A DNA stretch of 64,000 nt from assembly GCA_029448655.1 (NCBI GenBank), contig JACCLO010000014.1, positions 930,001-994,000 on the forward strand, given 5' to 3'. This document shows positions 12,515 through 23,726 of this stretch, piece after piece. The position numbers and the translations under genes are program-made. The notes below the pieces were generated by a model. The model was not told the DNA's origin and did no database searches. It worked only from the letters and a program-made list of their open reading frames with translations. Numbering within the stretch: the stretch's first letter is position 1; the number at the start of each line of letters is the position of its first letter. This DNA is from Wolfiporia cocos (Eukaryota > Basidiomycota > Agaricomycetes > Polyporales > Phaeolaceae).

Positions 12515-14190
12515 ATGTCAGAAGGTAATCCGAATATCTCTGAGCTACGATGAGGCAAGTGACACCGAACATATGCCACAGAGCTATCCATCTCTTCCCT
12601 CTACAGCGTGGCCGGCAAAGTGGGTGAGTGAACAACAGCACAACGCTGCCATATGATATTGCTGCCGTCTAAGTGCTTTGCTACCTGGTGTCCAGCCTTG
12701 GTAACAGGCGGTGGCTCTGGTATTGGAACGATGATCGCCTCAGCATACGTACAGAACGGTGCGAAGGTGTACATCGCCGCACGCAAAGAGAAACAGCTCA
12801 AGCAGGTTGGCGCCGCCTTTGATATCATCAGGCCTGCACTATTTTATCAGGAACTGAATGTGTGATAAACAGACCTGCGAAGCTCTAAACAAACTGGGTC
12901 CGGGAAGCTGTGACTATATCGTAGCTGACCTCAGCGTAAGAGACGCTCTTGCCTCATCTCCTTTACTGTTACTCATGGATGACGATCCTTTTGAATATTT
13001 GCTCATAGACGAAGGTTGGGTGTGATAATCTCGCTGCCGAATTCAAGGCTAAGGAGCCAAAGCTTCACATCCTGGTCAATAATTCCGGCACGTCCTGGGG
13101 CGCACCGTATGACGAGTAAGTCTATGCACGACTGAGCAAGTCTCAGAGTTTTTAAATGGGGCCCACTTATTATTGCAATGGTTCACGACTTGCAGCTTCC
13201 CTGAGGTTGGGTGGGATCGAGTGATTGCGCTGAACGTGAAAAGCGTCTTCTATCGTACGTCGCAAATCTTTGCACTATGGGTCTAAGCTGATGTTGCACA
13301 CCAGTCACTGTTGCGTGGGTGTAGAAGCTTCATCTGTCACGATTGGCACAAAGGAGGATTCCGCCGCACTGACCCAAAATATATGTAGGCTTACCGATAT
13401 CCTCGCGAAGGATGCTACGAGTATAGACCCCGCGCGCGTCATCAATGTCTCGTCCATCGCTGGGTTGACCCCGTCTCCATTCGACAAGCGCCTATCGACG
13501 GAGAGCGGAGGGCTCTGGAGCTGTACGTTGGTCTTCGTTTGCCCTTCCGTTCTGAAATTCCTCCTTCCTTAGAAGAATTGTTGCTTTTGAATCGCTAATC
13601 AGGATCTTGACCGGTAGATAACACGAGTAAGGCAGCAGTCAACCACCTCACAACGCAACTTGCTTCGACACTAATGCGCAAGTATATTACGTTCGTATTT
13701 GCCTCTCCTCTTTGTCTACTGCGATTCATATATGTCAATTGTCGCTTTGCACCATGCAGGGTGAATGCGATACTCCCGGGGTACGTATCCGAGTGAATAT
13801 TACGATAAAGACGCTAATCTTGATCTCTTGACGGATGAATGGACATGCAGCATCTTTCCTTCCAAGATGACCGCATTTGGCATGAAGAACCACGGCGCCG
13901 ATGCCATTGGTTCTGAAATCCCCATGGGTTTGTGTCCTTCCTCTTCACAAATGTCGTCTCGGTGATTCACATACTCGTAATCAATATTGAATCATAGGCC
14001 GTATGGGCTCGCCACGGGACATGGCAGGAATCGGTACGTGTGTCGTAACGATGAAGTATCAGGACATTGCGTGATTGCGGAAACAGCTCTCTTTCTTGCT
14101 AGCCCGGCTTCGGCGTACGTCACGGGCGCACACATTGTGATCGATGGAGGCGACATCATCTCGACACAGGCCAGCAAGGCGCGCCTGTGA
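12515..14190 (+). CDS. Short-chain dehydrogenase/reductase (SDR)
   Basis: Classical SDR of about 300 residues in roughly a dozen exons, an NAD(P)(H)-dependent oxidoreductase of unknown substrate. The ATG at 12515 gives MSEELSISSLYSVAGKVALV after removing introns 12525-12581 and 12624-12695. Diagnostic motifs in order: the Rossmann dinucleotide loop TGGGSGIG, the NNSG motif of strand beta 4 (about 13079-13090), the catalytic Ser region INVSSIAG (13442-13465), the active-site Tyr/Lys in YNTSKAA (split by an intron, 13532/13617), LPG after the active site, and a C-terminal AYVTGAHIVIDGG. The stop is at 14188-14190. The N-terminal phrasing resembles the RhlG/beta-ketoacyl-reductase-like group of fungal SDRs, but that does not fix the substrate. 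All motifs are intact. Confidence 0.85.
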
Positions 14191-14439
14191 GCCTGGAGCG
14201 CCAGTGGGAGGATAATGTTCCTTCCCGAATTGATGCTGCTCTACCTACAAGGATTAGAACGCTAAATGTAAACTGACAACCGACCTTGATTACGCATAGC
14301 CGCACGGTATCCTTGTCTCGTGGGGCACATGCAAGAACAGTGGGAACGTCATTTATATAAACCGACAACCAAGCCAATGTACATTATACGAACATACACA
14401 TAAGCATCCAGAGATCCATGAACGGCCCTGCACAACACC

Positions 14440-16209
14440 TCAGCGGCGGCGGGCGAGTACCTTGACACACGCCGCTTTGAGCACGCTTGCCGCCTTCTCA
14501 CAATCTCTGCGCGGGAGGGCCGCCGAGATTGCGAGGCGAATGCTCGGGCGCGGCTGGTTGAGTTCCTGACCACGAAGTCGCCGCGCGCGCGTCACAAGCA
14601 CGCCCTGCGCAAGCGCCTCCTCCACGATCTCCTGCAACGCACGCTCCTCTGCATCGATGTCGAACGACGGAGCGCCTGCTGATGCCTGCATCCGCGGCGA
14701 TAACGGGGAGTGTGGCGACATTGGGGTCGTCGGCGGCGCAAGGGAGGGAGTAGAAGGGGTTGCGGTGCGGACGGTAATGTGGATTGTTGCGCTTGCAGGA
14801 TGCGAAGGGATGGAGATGCAGTCGACCTTGTCAAGGATTGCGCGCACGGCGCGAACATTCTCTTGAAGCGTACTGAGGATGGATGGCGTGCTGCGAAGGA
14901 TGTTGATACCCTCGGAGGCAGCCACAGCCAGCATGGCGGGCATCGCGGCAGAGAAGACGAAGGAAGTACCGTTGATACGCTGATGCTTGACAACAATATG
15001 CGAGCCAGCGCAGAAACCGCCGCATGAGGTGAGACCGTTTGCGAGAGAGCCGACGAGCATGTCTACTTGCGAAGCCTGAAAAACATGAGCCACAGCCAGA
15101 TCTCAAGTCGCATATCGACATACCGGAACATTATACAATTCAGTCAACCCACGACCAGTCCGCCCAACGCTGCCAAATGACACGCTCTCATCCAAGATCA
15201 GTCGGTACTTGTACTTCAGCTTAAGTTCAACCAACTTCGGCAGGTCGGACATTGCGCCGTCGTGGTCAAAGATTCCTTCGGTGACAATGAATCGACGAGT
15301 TAAGGGCAGCTTCTTCTTGCGCCGCTCCTTCTCAACCGCCTCCAGCACCTTCTCAAGGCTCCCCATGTCGTTGTGGTCGTACCAGCGCACCGTGCATCGT
15401 GAGATCTGTAGACCCTTCTGGATTGCGAAATTGACGCCGCGATCCGCGACAATGATGTCGCCACGTTTGCAGAACGCTGGGATGACAGAGCTGATTGTTG
15501 AGAATGCCTGTGAGTATACAATCGAGCCTTCCGTGCCCAAAAAGTCCGCAATATCCTGCTCGAGCTGAATGTGGACGTCTGGAAGCACACGTCTTGGTCT
15601 GAGACCGTTTGTTCGAATTGCACCACCTGTGCACGTACCTTGTGTCCCGTAAAAGCCAGGAGGACCACAGCTACCCAGCCCATACTTGCGCAGCGTTTCC
15701 ACACAACGCTCCTTAATCTCCGCATTCCCAGAGAGGGCCGTGAAGTTGTAGCTGGCGAGGTTGATAACCGTCTTACCGTTCATGAGCTTCGGCTTTGGCC
15801 CCGTGGGGCCAGAGATCACCGGAACAGCGTCGAGGTCTGCTTGGTCTGTCGGCGAAAGAGGCTGAGCCAGAGGCTCGGGAGCCCATTCCTCCACCAGATC
15901 GTCGATTTCCTGCGGTGGGATCAGCAAGCTGGAACGTGACTACGAGGCGACACGTACCTGCTCGCTGAACTTGATGAAGTGTTTGCCGGAGGTTTCCGCC
16001 TTCGTGCGCGACTGCAAGAGCGTCCTGATTGCGAATATTATTAAGATGACCTCGAGGAGCGTCCGCCCAGGGTCATCACGATGAGAGGACCGGACATAGC
16101 GCGCGATGACAGCTGAACCAGGGATTTTGTAGAAGTTGGTCTCAATAGTGTGCAATGACTGTGAGACAAGCGTGAAGAAAGGCTCTAAGCTGGATGACGT
16201 CGTGCTCAT
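14440..16209 (-). CDS. LCB1: Serine palmitoyltransferase subunit 1
   Basis: Lcb1/SPTLC1 is the regulatory partner of Lcb2 in the ER-membrane enzyme that condenses serine with palmitoyl-CoA, the first step of sphingolipid synthesis. Translation starts at 16209. Exon 1 ends at 15958 and encodes an N-terminal region with a hydrophobic segment (TLLEVILIIFAIRTLL), consistent with membrane anchoring. The PLP-fold part follows: NLASYNFTALSG, YGLGSCGPPGFYGT, then DVHIQLEQDIADFLGTEGSI after an intron, VADRGVNFAIQKGLQISR, TEGIFDHDGAMSDLP, ILDESVSFGSVGRTGRG and finally DMLVGSLANGLTSCGGFC. At that last position Lcb2 carries the PLP-binding lysine in a TKSFG-like motif. Here it is absent, as expected for Lcb1. 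The stop lies at 14440-14442. The head-to-tail spacing to the SDR is about 250 bp. Confidence 0.93.
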
Positions 16210-16579
16210 TGTGCCAGCTAGTCGAGGTTGTCGGAAGGAGCCAGCTCGCTATGCCCGATGGCGGTGACGAGAGTTCGGGTTAAGCGGCGCGATGGAGATA
16301 ACTCAATCAGCTCATAACTAAGGTAGAAATTATATTGGAGACGGTTATTAACTTCTGCTGCACTGGGGTTAGGGTTTGCGTGTTCTGATCGTCAATTTCT
16401 GTCCGAGACTCTTTTGGCTCTGTTCAAGTTTTCTAGTCACCCTCCGAGGTTGACTTTAGCTACTACACCCTGTCACCGTCCCAACAGTCCATGTCAGCCA
16501 ATCGATGGAAGAGAGCCGCACCAAAACGCGAGTCCCGTTGCATATATTTCAGACTGTCAGGTACTGATGTCCACATAGC
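16210..16579. promoter_or_regulatory. Divergent intergenic region LCB1 / SANT gene
   Basis: The 370 bp separate the starts of two divergent genes and must hold both promoters. No TATA element or recognised operator is obvious. An upstream ATG at 16567 on the plus strand is closed after two codons by TAG, so 16580 was preferred as the start of the plus-strand gene. Confidence 0.4.
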
Positions 16580-17861
16580 ATGCAGGCGTTGGAGACATAC
16601 ATCCAGTCGCAAAAAGCCTTGTTGAATGCGACGCGAAACAGTATCGAAGATCTGTATGAGCTCAGACGTGGTGCTGTATCTTGCGATGAGGACCAGTTAA
16701 ACGATGTATTCAATGGCGTAAGTTCACTGCAGCTCCTCGACACCCATGTCCTGACATGCTATGTACGAGTTAACCAGCAATTCTCTACGTCTGAGCGCGC
16801 AACCAGCTATCACCCCTTCAATCAGCCCGCATATTGACTGGGCTCTTTTCCGAGTAAGCGGTATGGCAGTTTGCACTACAACTACAGCCGCACGCCGACG
16901 CATTTCTAGAATCCGCGCCCTTCCGCGAGCTCGCCTCGTCTCTCCGGCATGCCCACGCGGAACGCGATCAGCCATCCTCATTACAAGAAAGCCCTCTCTC
17001 TGACCTGCAACGGCTGGTCAAAGATGCGCGCGCGCGCATCATCGATCCCGTCCTCGCTTCCTACTCCTTTCTCAACGACCCTTCGTCGGATCCGGAAGAG
17101 GAGGATGCTCCAGATATCGAAGAGCTGCGTCGGGCTCACGAGCGGGAAAAAATCCGGAAGCTCAAGAAGCGCAAAATTGCGAGCGACGCAGCAGTTCCAG
17201 TATTTGCGTCGTCGCGGCGGCCCGCCTCATCGTACGGGGTGTTCATCCGGCGCGACCAGGAGGATGAAAGTGCAGAGGTGGACATCTCGTTGGACGGCAA
17301 CGCTGAGGAGGCTGCTTCGAGCTCCGAGCCAGTGAGCATGGACGTAGACACTCCGCCAACCTCGGTGCCGCCTCCCGCATCGATTGCAGCAGGTCTCCCT
17401 CCTCCTTCGGGGATAAAGGCTGAACAGCACGTCCGAGATAAGCGGAAGCACGTCCCACCTACACGCAAGGCTGGGCCGAAGGTCTCCGGTCATGTGCGGT
17501 GCGAGCCTGATGACACTGCTGACCCTCCGCCGGTAGGAGGAAGCTCTGGCCCTACAAACGTGAAAGGCAAAGCAATATCCGAGACGTATAAACAGGCGTG
17601 GTCTGTCTCAGAGCAGCACCTTCTCGAGCGCCTGCTCGAGGAGATACCGGATGGTGAAAAGAATCGGTGGGCTCATATGTTGTTGCTGAGACGACACTGG
17701 AACCAGCTGACGAGGTGACCCCCATGTTCAGGTGGGCGAAGATCTCCAAGGCTATGGGTGGGCGCCGTACGCCGCGACAAGTTTCGAGCCGTGTGCAGAA
17801 ATATTTCGAGAAGCTAAAACGCTTCGGACTTGATGTTGACGGGGGCAAGGGTATTCCGTAA
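16580..17861 (+). CDS. ZZZ3-like SANT/Myb-domain protein
   Basis: Four exons (16580-16717, 16770-16853, 16888-17666, 17732-17861) give an in-frame protein of 376 residues. The N-terminus is helical; a charged coiled segment (REKIRKLKKRKIAS) and a disordered acidic/proline-rich middle follow. The C-terminus is a SANT/Myb domain: WSVSEQHLLERLLEEIPDGE, RWAKISKAMGGRRTPRQV, SRVQKYFEKLKRFG. The RTxxQVxSRVQKYFxKLxxxG signature is that of metazoan ZZZ3, a subunit of the ATAC histone acetyltransferase complex, so a nuclear chromatin role is inferred. No ZZ zinc finger is present, unlike in animal ZZZ3. The third exon is preceded by an unusually short candidate intron of 34 nt (16854-16887), whose removal keeps the frame. 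Confidence 0.8.
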
Positions 17862-18275
17862 TGTGCGCAGCACTTCCAGGACAGGAATGACTGTATAATC
17901 ATCATAGTGGGACACGCGAGGAGTATCCGCCAGATTGTTATTTAGTGATTCAGAGCTAAGCGGTACTGTAACTACTCGATGAGTGAACCGTCGCGTTGTG
18001 AGTGAGACCAGGATCTATCTGCAACCACTTATACTCCTTCGGAATTACATGGCCGCTTACTCCCCTCAAGGAAGAGGTACATTCAGTAGTGCCGACACGC
18101 TCTGCGAGTGAGGGGGAGATTGAGAATCGCTTCCACAGATATCCTTGTTTCCTTCCGGTTTTAGTATGTCTTCGGATAAGTGCGGTCGAGTACTAGCGCG
18201 TGATTGGGAAAGAAATGGGCACGTTCTCTCCATCGTCGCCGACGACGAGCAGGAGCCTCGTGCTCTTTGCAAGTT
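17862..18275. other. Intergenic region
   Basis: About 410 bp between two tandem plus-strand genes. It should hold the 3' end of the SANT gene and the promoter of the next gene. No exon or repeat is visible. An open frame from 18204 runs into the next gene but would add an arginine-rich, unnatural-looking N-terminus. Confidence 0.4.
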
Positions 18276-20689
18276 ATGGCCTATTCCCCTTTGAACAGGC
18301 CTCCAATGTCCGTTTCGACGACCAACCTCGGTCCTACTACGGATGCCCGACCACGACGCATGACTGCGTCCTCTCTCCCGCCCCCATCGCCGCTCAACCT
18401 GGTCAGTGATATTGCACTTCCAGTACCGCTCGGTTCACACCTTAGGTGCCTTGCAAACAGCCAGAGCCTGTGGTGGTAGGCTATCGGCGACCGCCTTCCC
18501 CGCTGAGGAATGGGCACACGGTCGAATCTGACGACGCTTCGACGGCCTCGCACGACAGACAGCGTGAACAGCGCTCGCATTCGCCCTCGCCCTCTGTCGC
18601 AAAGTTCGCGGCCAACTTTGCGCAGCGCGTGGGCTCGTTCGTCAGCAATATCAGCCCGCGCGCGAACGGTCTCCCTACTGACGATGAACTCGAAGCCGAG
18701 GCCGAGCGTGAACGCGAACGCAGTCGACGAGAGGCAGAACGAATCATGATGCAGGAGGCGGAGGACAAGCGTACGATGGAGGAGCGTGTTGCTGCCATGC
18801 TCAACGGCGGCAGCGCCAGCGGGTCCCCAAAGTCACTGCCGCCGCCGCCAAGCCGGTCTCAGACCATGCCGGGAACCCCGCCCTCGCCGGCGACCTCGCA
18901 GAAGGATGGCAGCTGGTGGAGCGTGGCGAAAAGCAGGCTGACGCCGACCAAGGAGCCGCTGACGCCTGCACAGCAGGTCATTCAAGAGACCAAAGCGCGC
19001 GAGAAAGAGCAGGAGAAAGAGAAGAAGAGACAGTCGAAGATGAAGCAGAAGAGCAAAGAATGGCCTGCTGCACCCGATTCCAAGTTCGATGACCCTGCTT
19101 TCATTAAATTAGGCCTGTCAGCTTCGCCTACACAGCCTATTCCCATCCCCGGAGCAACATCTGCCTCTCCATCGTCTCCCGCCGCTCATCAGAGGTTTCC
19201 TAGCACGCCTCCAAGTCTCTCGACCTCGCCCTTTCGATCAAACGAGCAGCTGCGACAAGGTGAACCAGGCTCCTCATCTCCGTCTCGGCAGCCTCCCCCC
19301 TTATATGCTCAATTCAATGCGCAAGGCATTTTGGATGTTCCTGGTACTCTTCTCACTATCGCCAAACGTTTCGAGAAGCTTGAAAGGTGGACGGTCGGTC
19401 ATGTACGCGCACTCGAAGAACGAATGGACGACGTTGAGAGGTGGCTGGTGGAGAAGGAGAAAGAGAAGGAGTCACCGGAGAAGACATCTGATAGTGTCGA
19501 TACCGCTGCTGCCGAGGCATCGATGAGTGAGGTGCGGGAAGAACTGGCTGAGATGCAAGGCCGAGTTGGGGAGCTTGGACGTGAGATGGCCAAGCTGATC
19601 GCTGCAGGATCCTCGTCTTCAGGACCTGCTCGCCCGCCTGGCGGGATGGCGCGTGCTGCTTCCACCACCTCAATCGCTGTGCGCTCCATCTCCCAAAGCA
19701 TGGTTGTAAGTCCCACGAGCACACCACCCAGAGGTTCAACCAGCCCGCCCGTGACGACGCCGGCAGGTTCCTCTCGCACGTCCCGCACACGTCTCCCATA
19801 TCCCACCGGCGATTATGCCACCCCTCCCGAAACAGCTGTCATCGGCCAGGCACCTTTCTCTCCGTCCAGCTCACCCCCATCATCAATCACATCTTCTACA
19901 CGACCGCGCCAGTCGTCCATCTCGGGCTTACCTGCACAAAGTACGTCATCGGCAACGAGCATTTCGCCTGCTGGGATCCCTCAGTCGACTTCGCCGATGC
20001 CCATGAACAGCACCGACTCCAGTATAGAAGCCCTCCCTCCTCCGACCATTCCTGCTGCTCGCACCTCGAGCGTCAGTCCCACACCGAGGAAACGATACAC
20101 CGTTGCCCTCGGTGGTCCAATCATGGATCCGAGCCGTGCGGAGCGCACAGAGCGCGAGCGGCCCTCTACGCCACATTCGCGTGGGCAGTCGCGCGAACTC
20201 AGCACTGCATTTTTCTCGACATCGCCTCCGATGGCGTCGCTGAGCAACGATGAAACCACCGACGACTCCGACGGCGGGAACGAGGAGACGATCGGGAAGG
20301 CAGCATCGCGCCAGTCGGGACTCACCCGCGCCTTCAGAGCGTCCGGAGGGCACGCGCGGCCGCCATCTGCCACACCCTCGGAGGGCTCGACGCAATCTCA
20401 GCGTCGCTCACGGCCGCTCACGAAATATACTTCAAATATTGCTGCTCCCGCTCCCGTTACGCCACTCAATGTGCGCCTGCGCTCTCGTTCATCCGACCGG
20501 TTCGGCCTGGGGATCACTGACAGCCCTGTTACACCGACTACAAGCAGGTTTGTTGATCCGCTGGTCGTGCGTAGACAGACAAAGGAAGCCATGGCGGGCG
20601 CGACACTTAACCAGCCAAAGGTTATGCCTGGAAAACCTAAGGTGCCCGTTGGCGAGCTTGTCGCTTTCTTCGACCAGGAGAAGCCATGA
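18276..20689 (+). CDS. Large disordered Ser/Pro-rich protein, function unknown
   Basis: Exon 1 (18276-18401) starts MAYSPLNRPPMSVS. The intron 18402-18445 (GTCAGT...CTTAG) joins in frame to one long exon, giving 789 residues. Visible parts: a short ordered helix near the N-terminus (VAKFAANFAQRVGSFVSNIS), an Arg/Glu-rich coiled coil (ELEAEAERERERSRREAERI), a conserved-looking block WWSVAKSRLTPTKEPLTPA followed by a Lys/Glu-rich helix, and a central predicted coiled coil (LLTIAKRFEKLERWTVGHV, then EERMDDVERWLVEKE). A very long Ser/Thr/Pro-rich tail ends in a compact C-terminus around PLVVRRQTKEAMAG. No catalytic domain is recognised. The many SP/TP sites suggest a phosphorylated scaffold, for example cytoskeletal or polarity related, but that is only inference. 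Confidence 0.75.
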
Positions 20690-21223
20690 CACGAGTTACG
20701 AACTGAATGTACTTACCTAAGTCCGTGCGCGTACACTAGATGTGCGTATGTACTGGACTTCTTGTATTCTTGGCGTTTGCATGCATCATCTACTGATTCT
20801 CATACCTATTCTTGTGAGTCTATTGCATTATTACTTTACAATCTGACATGATTCGTGGACCATCATTTGACATGAGCGTGATTGCATACTACCATTTCTC
20901 ATCTGACTCTCTCAAGTTTGCAACCATTAGCGGATTATTGGTATTAGTACTAAGTCATGAATGGGTGAGTTGTCGCCAGCTGCAACACTTAGATCTCAGC
21001 GGCTATATACCAAGGTGTAACAGATTTGGTGAGCTGGCCTGGAGGATACTCTGTCGGTTCAAAGACTTCAAAACATCTTGCAACTACTCTGTGTACATAT
21101 CCAGAGCGAGTGCTGTCAAGTCTCGGATATCGTGATCACACACCGAATTCTGCTTGCTCATTGAAGCTATGATGGATTAGAGTAATAACATTGTGCTAAC
21201 GTACGTGGATTATAAATGCTCGA
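20690..21223. other. Convergent intergenic region
   Basis: About 530 bp between the 3' ends of two convergent genes. It is AT-richer than the flanking coding sequence and should contain both polyadenylation regions. A short open frame (20848-21135) has no recognisable features and is not called. Confidence 0.4.
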
Positions 21224-22806
21224 TTACATTACTAGACACTCTGAATTCTTCGCCTCGAGCTTCTGTGTGTGAATTCCCATGGCCTCAAATGTTTGTGGTC
21301 CCTGGTAATCCGGACGGTCCTGGCGCGGTGGCGGAGCCGCAGCTGGTTGTTGTGGTTGGCCTGAGGGCTCGGAACTGCCGCCATTTGGTGCCGAGCCAGC
21401 CTTTCCCGCTTGCGAGCGCATTCGCGCTTGTGTACGCTTGCGAACGAGCTGCGAGTCAGTGATCTGCTCATGCTCCTGCCGTGTGAGGGTACGCGAGCGT
21501 GAGAGTGCTTGCAATCGCTCTGACGCATCCGCATTGCCGCCGCCGGAGGCCTGCATCACGCACATCCTGAGTGAGCCCTGTGATTAGGTTGAATGCGGTG
21601 TGCGAACGCACCATCGAGTACCACTGCTCCGCCCTTGCCTTGTCCTGCGCACACCCAATACCGATCTCTGCGTAGTACCCCATCGCGAACTGCGCCGCCG
21701 GTAGCCCCTTCTCAGCGGCCCGCTCTGCAAGCTCGTATGCGAGCACCTCGTCCTTGTCAAAGACGTCTTCGCACCCGCTCAAGAACCACTTGCTCAGCGC
21801 CATATCACCCTGAGGGTCGCCCTGCCGGCTCGCAAGCTCGTAGAATTGCACACTATGCAGCGCATCGAAGGGGAAGGGGTCCTCTGCGAGTTCGTATGCA
21901 CGTCCCAGCCGTAACTGCGCGGGTGCATAGTTCAAGTACGCAGCACGCTCGAGATACGTGCGCGCCTCTGTAGCAGGGGAGGTCCCTGTAGGGAGGTGCG
22001 GCTCCAGCAGCGCAGGGGAGACAGGGGCGGCGGTATACTCGTTGAGCAAGATCAGTGCCCAGGTGTAGGCTGGCTCAGGAGTGTCCACCGTGGCTAGGCC
22101 GGCAGCTTCTTTGAGCAGCGGCAGGCCGAGCTCAATGGATCCAGGGAAGCCGAGCTGGCCAAGCAGCCACGCCACGCCCACTCGCTGAGAGTAAGATGAG
22201 CACACAGTTGGGCGGACAACCAAGATATGAGCTTACATAGATGCAGCTTGGAACATCGTGCTTCGCACCTCGTTCGAAACACTCCTTCGCGTGCGCGTTG
22301 TCACCGAAGCGCTCATAGTCGCTGCCGAGCCTGTACCAAGCGGCGTGGTACCCGCCCTTCGCGGCACTCTCAAAGCGCGAGAAAGCCCCTTGAGGGTTGT
22401 GCGCGATGTGTTCCGGGAATGCGCCATTGGCCTCGTACACACCACAGAGATACATCGCCTCGGAGACGTAGCCTGGCATAAAACTGGACATGGGCTTCCG
22501 CCGCGCAGCGAGCTTGAGCAGCATCGGCAGAGCCGTGTCTATGAGACGCTGTAGCGAAGGGTCATAGTTGAATGGGGGTAATGGGGCATTCGGGTCGGTG
22601 GAGGCAGGATCACCGCCGCGCTGCTTGTCGGCGATGCTCAACACGTCACGGCACCATGAAACCTGGCCAGCGGGGTCGTACGTGGGCTGCTGTACAGTTG
22701 CGAGAAGAGTTGTGAGCGTTGCAATAGTAGGAAGGGGGGTAATAAGGTATGAGGTGGCGGAGGAGTTGAGCAACTCCCTCGGGGAAATGGGCTGCTGGCC
22801 TGCCAT
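21224..22806 (-). CDS. Sel1-repeat protein with CAAX end, Skt5/Chs4-like
   Basis: Translation starts at 22806 (MAGQQPISPRELL). Exons are about 22806-22237, 22184-21612 and 21550-21224; the second intron (21551-21611) contains a good branch point (CCTAAT in transcript sense). The body is a chain of Sel1/TPR-like repeats, for example EAMYLCGVYEANG, AAKGGYHAAWYRLGSDYERFG, AYLNYAPAQLRLGRAYE and AAEKGLPAAQFAMGYYAEIG. The tail is Gln/Pro-rich and ends ECLVM-stop, a CAAX prenylation box. Sel1 repeats plus a C-terminal CAAX box is the architecture of yeast Skt5/Chs4, the activator of chitin synthase III at the plasma membrane. That function is inferred from architecture; the family also has CAAX-ended paralogues without a proven chitin role. 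Confidence 0.82.
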
Positions 22807-23726
22807 TGCGTGCGCCGCGTCACCGTCAGAGAACCAGGAATGCGTCCGGGAGAAGAGCAATTAGCCGATAATCGACTTTTAATACCTGCAGCGAATATCG
22901 GCCGTCGCCTAATCAGTTACCCTTCGATCGCGGCGTCAAAAGGCGGTACGCTGACTGAGAGAGGACAGAGCAGTACGTGAACGACGGCTTGACGTGTCGG
23001 TGCGCCTTTTATGCAACGTCGTCTAGCGCAGCGTGTCCGCTACACAGCCTTGAGCGTCACGATTGCCGCATGGGCTGCAGCCGCATTGTGCCGCATCCGA
23101 GAGTACACACATAGATTAGATCGAGAATCAGAACCAGCTACAGTTTATTTCAGTAGTCCACCGGAAGATGCGAGCTTTCCGCCTTTTAAGCCGCAGCTGG
23201 GGCAACGGCAAACTTCGAGACACATTGACGCACTTCCAAAACGTTGAAGGACTGCGGTTCACAGGATGACTACCGTAAAGCAGATACAGTACACGGGAGT
23301 GTGACAGTGAAGTCCAGCAAGTATACCACGTCCAGCATACCAAAGTCTTAAAGCGCGCGGAAACATGCAGGACAGATCGCCTATCGGCTCGCGGGATGAC
23401 ATAGACGGCCTGGCGAGCACGACCTCGCGCGCTAGGATATATGTCCGTGCATTCTGCAGAGCCAGTGCTAGTTCGAGCGGGAGTTGTCGTTCCATCTAGG
23501 TGTAGCCGCCAATACGTAGCTCAGCCCCGTTAATGGCTGATGCACTGACCGTCAGAGCAAACAAGTGGCATAGCCGTCTGAGACTTCTAATCTAGGCCGA
23601 GATTGCATTCCAGGTTTGGACTCCGATTTTAGTTCCTATAATTGTCCGCCTTACAGAAGTTCGATCTCCGATGGCTCTTCTCTGTTAGTGTCTAAGTTGT
23701 CTCGGCTCGCATTCCCCGCACAAAAC
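22807..23726. promoter_or_regulatory. Divergent intergenic region, Skt5-like / DBP4
   Basis: This 0.9-kb stretch lies between the start codons of two divergent genes. No exon chain is convincing. An open frame at 23616 runs into DBP4, but the ATG at 23727 begins the natural Lys-rich N-terminus. No TATA box is obvious. Confidence 0.4.

Noticed and set aside
14440..15100. Plus-strand open frames inside LCB1 (14657-15027)
   Set aside because: They are antisense shadows of well-conserved LCB1 exons.
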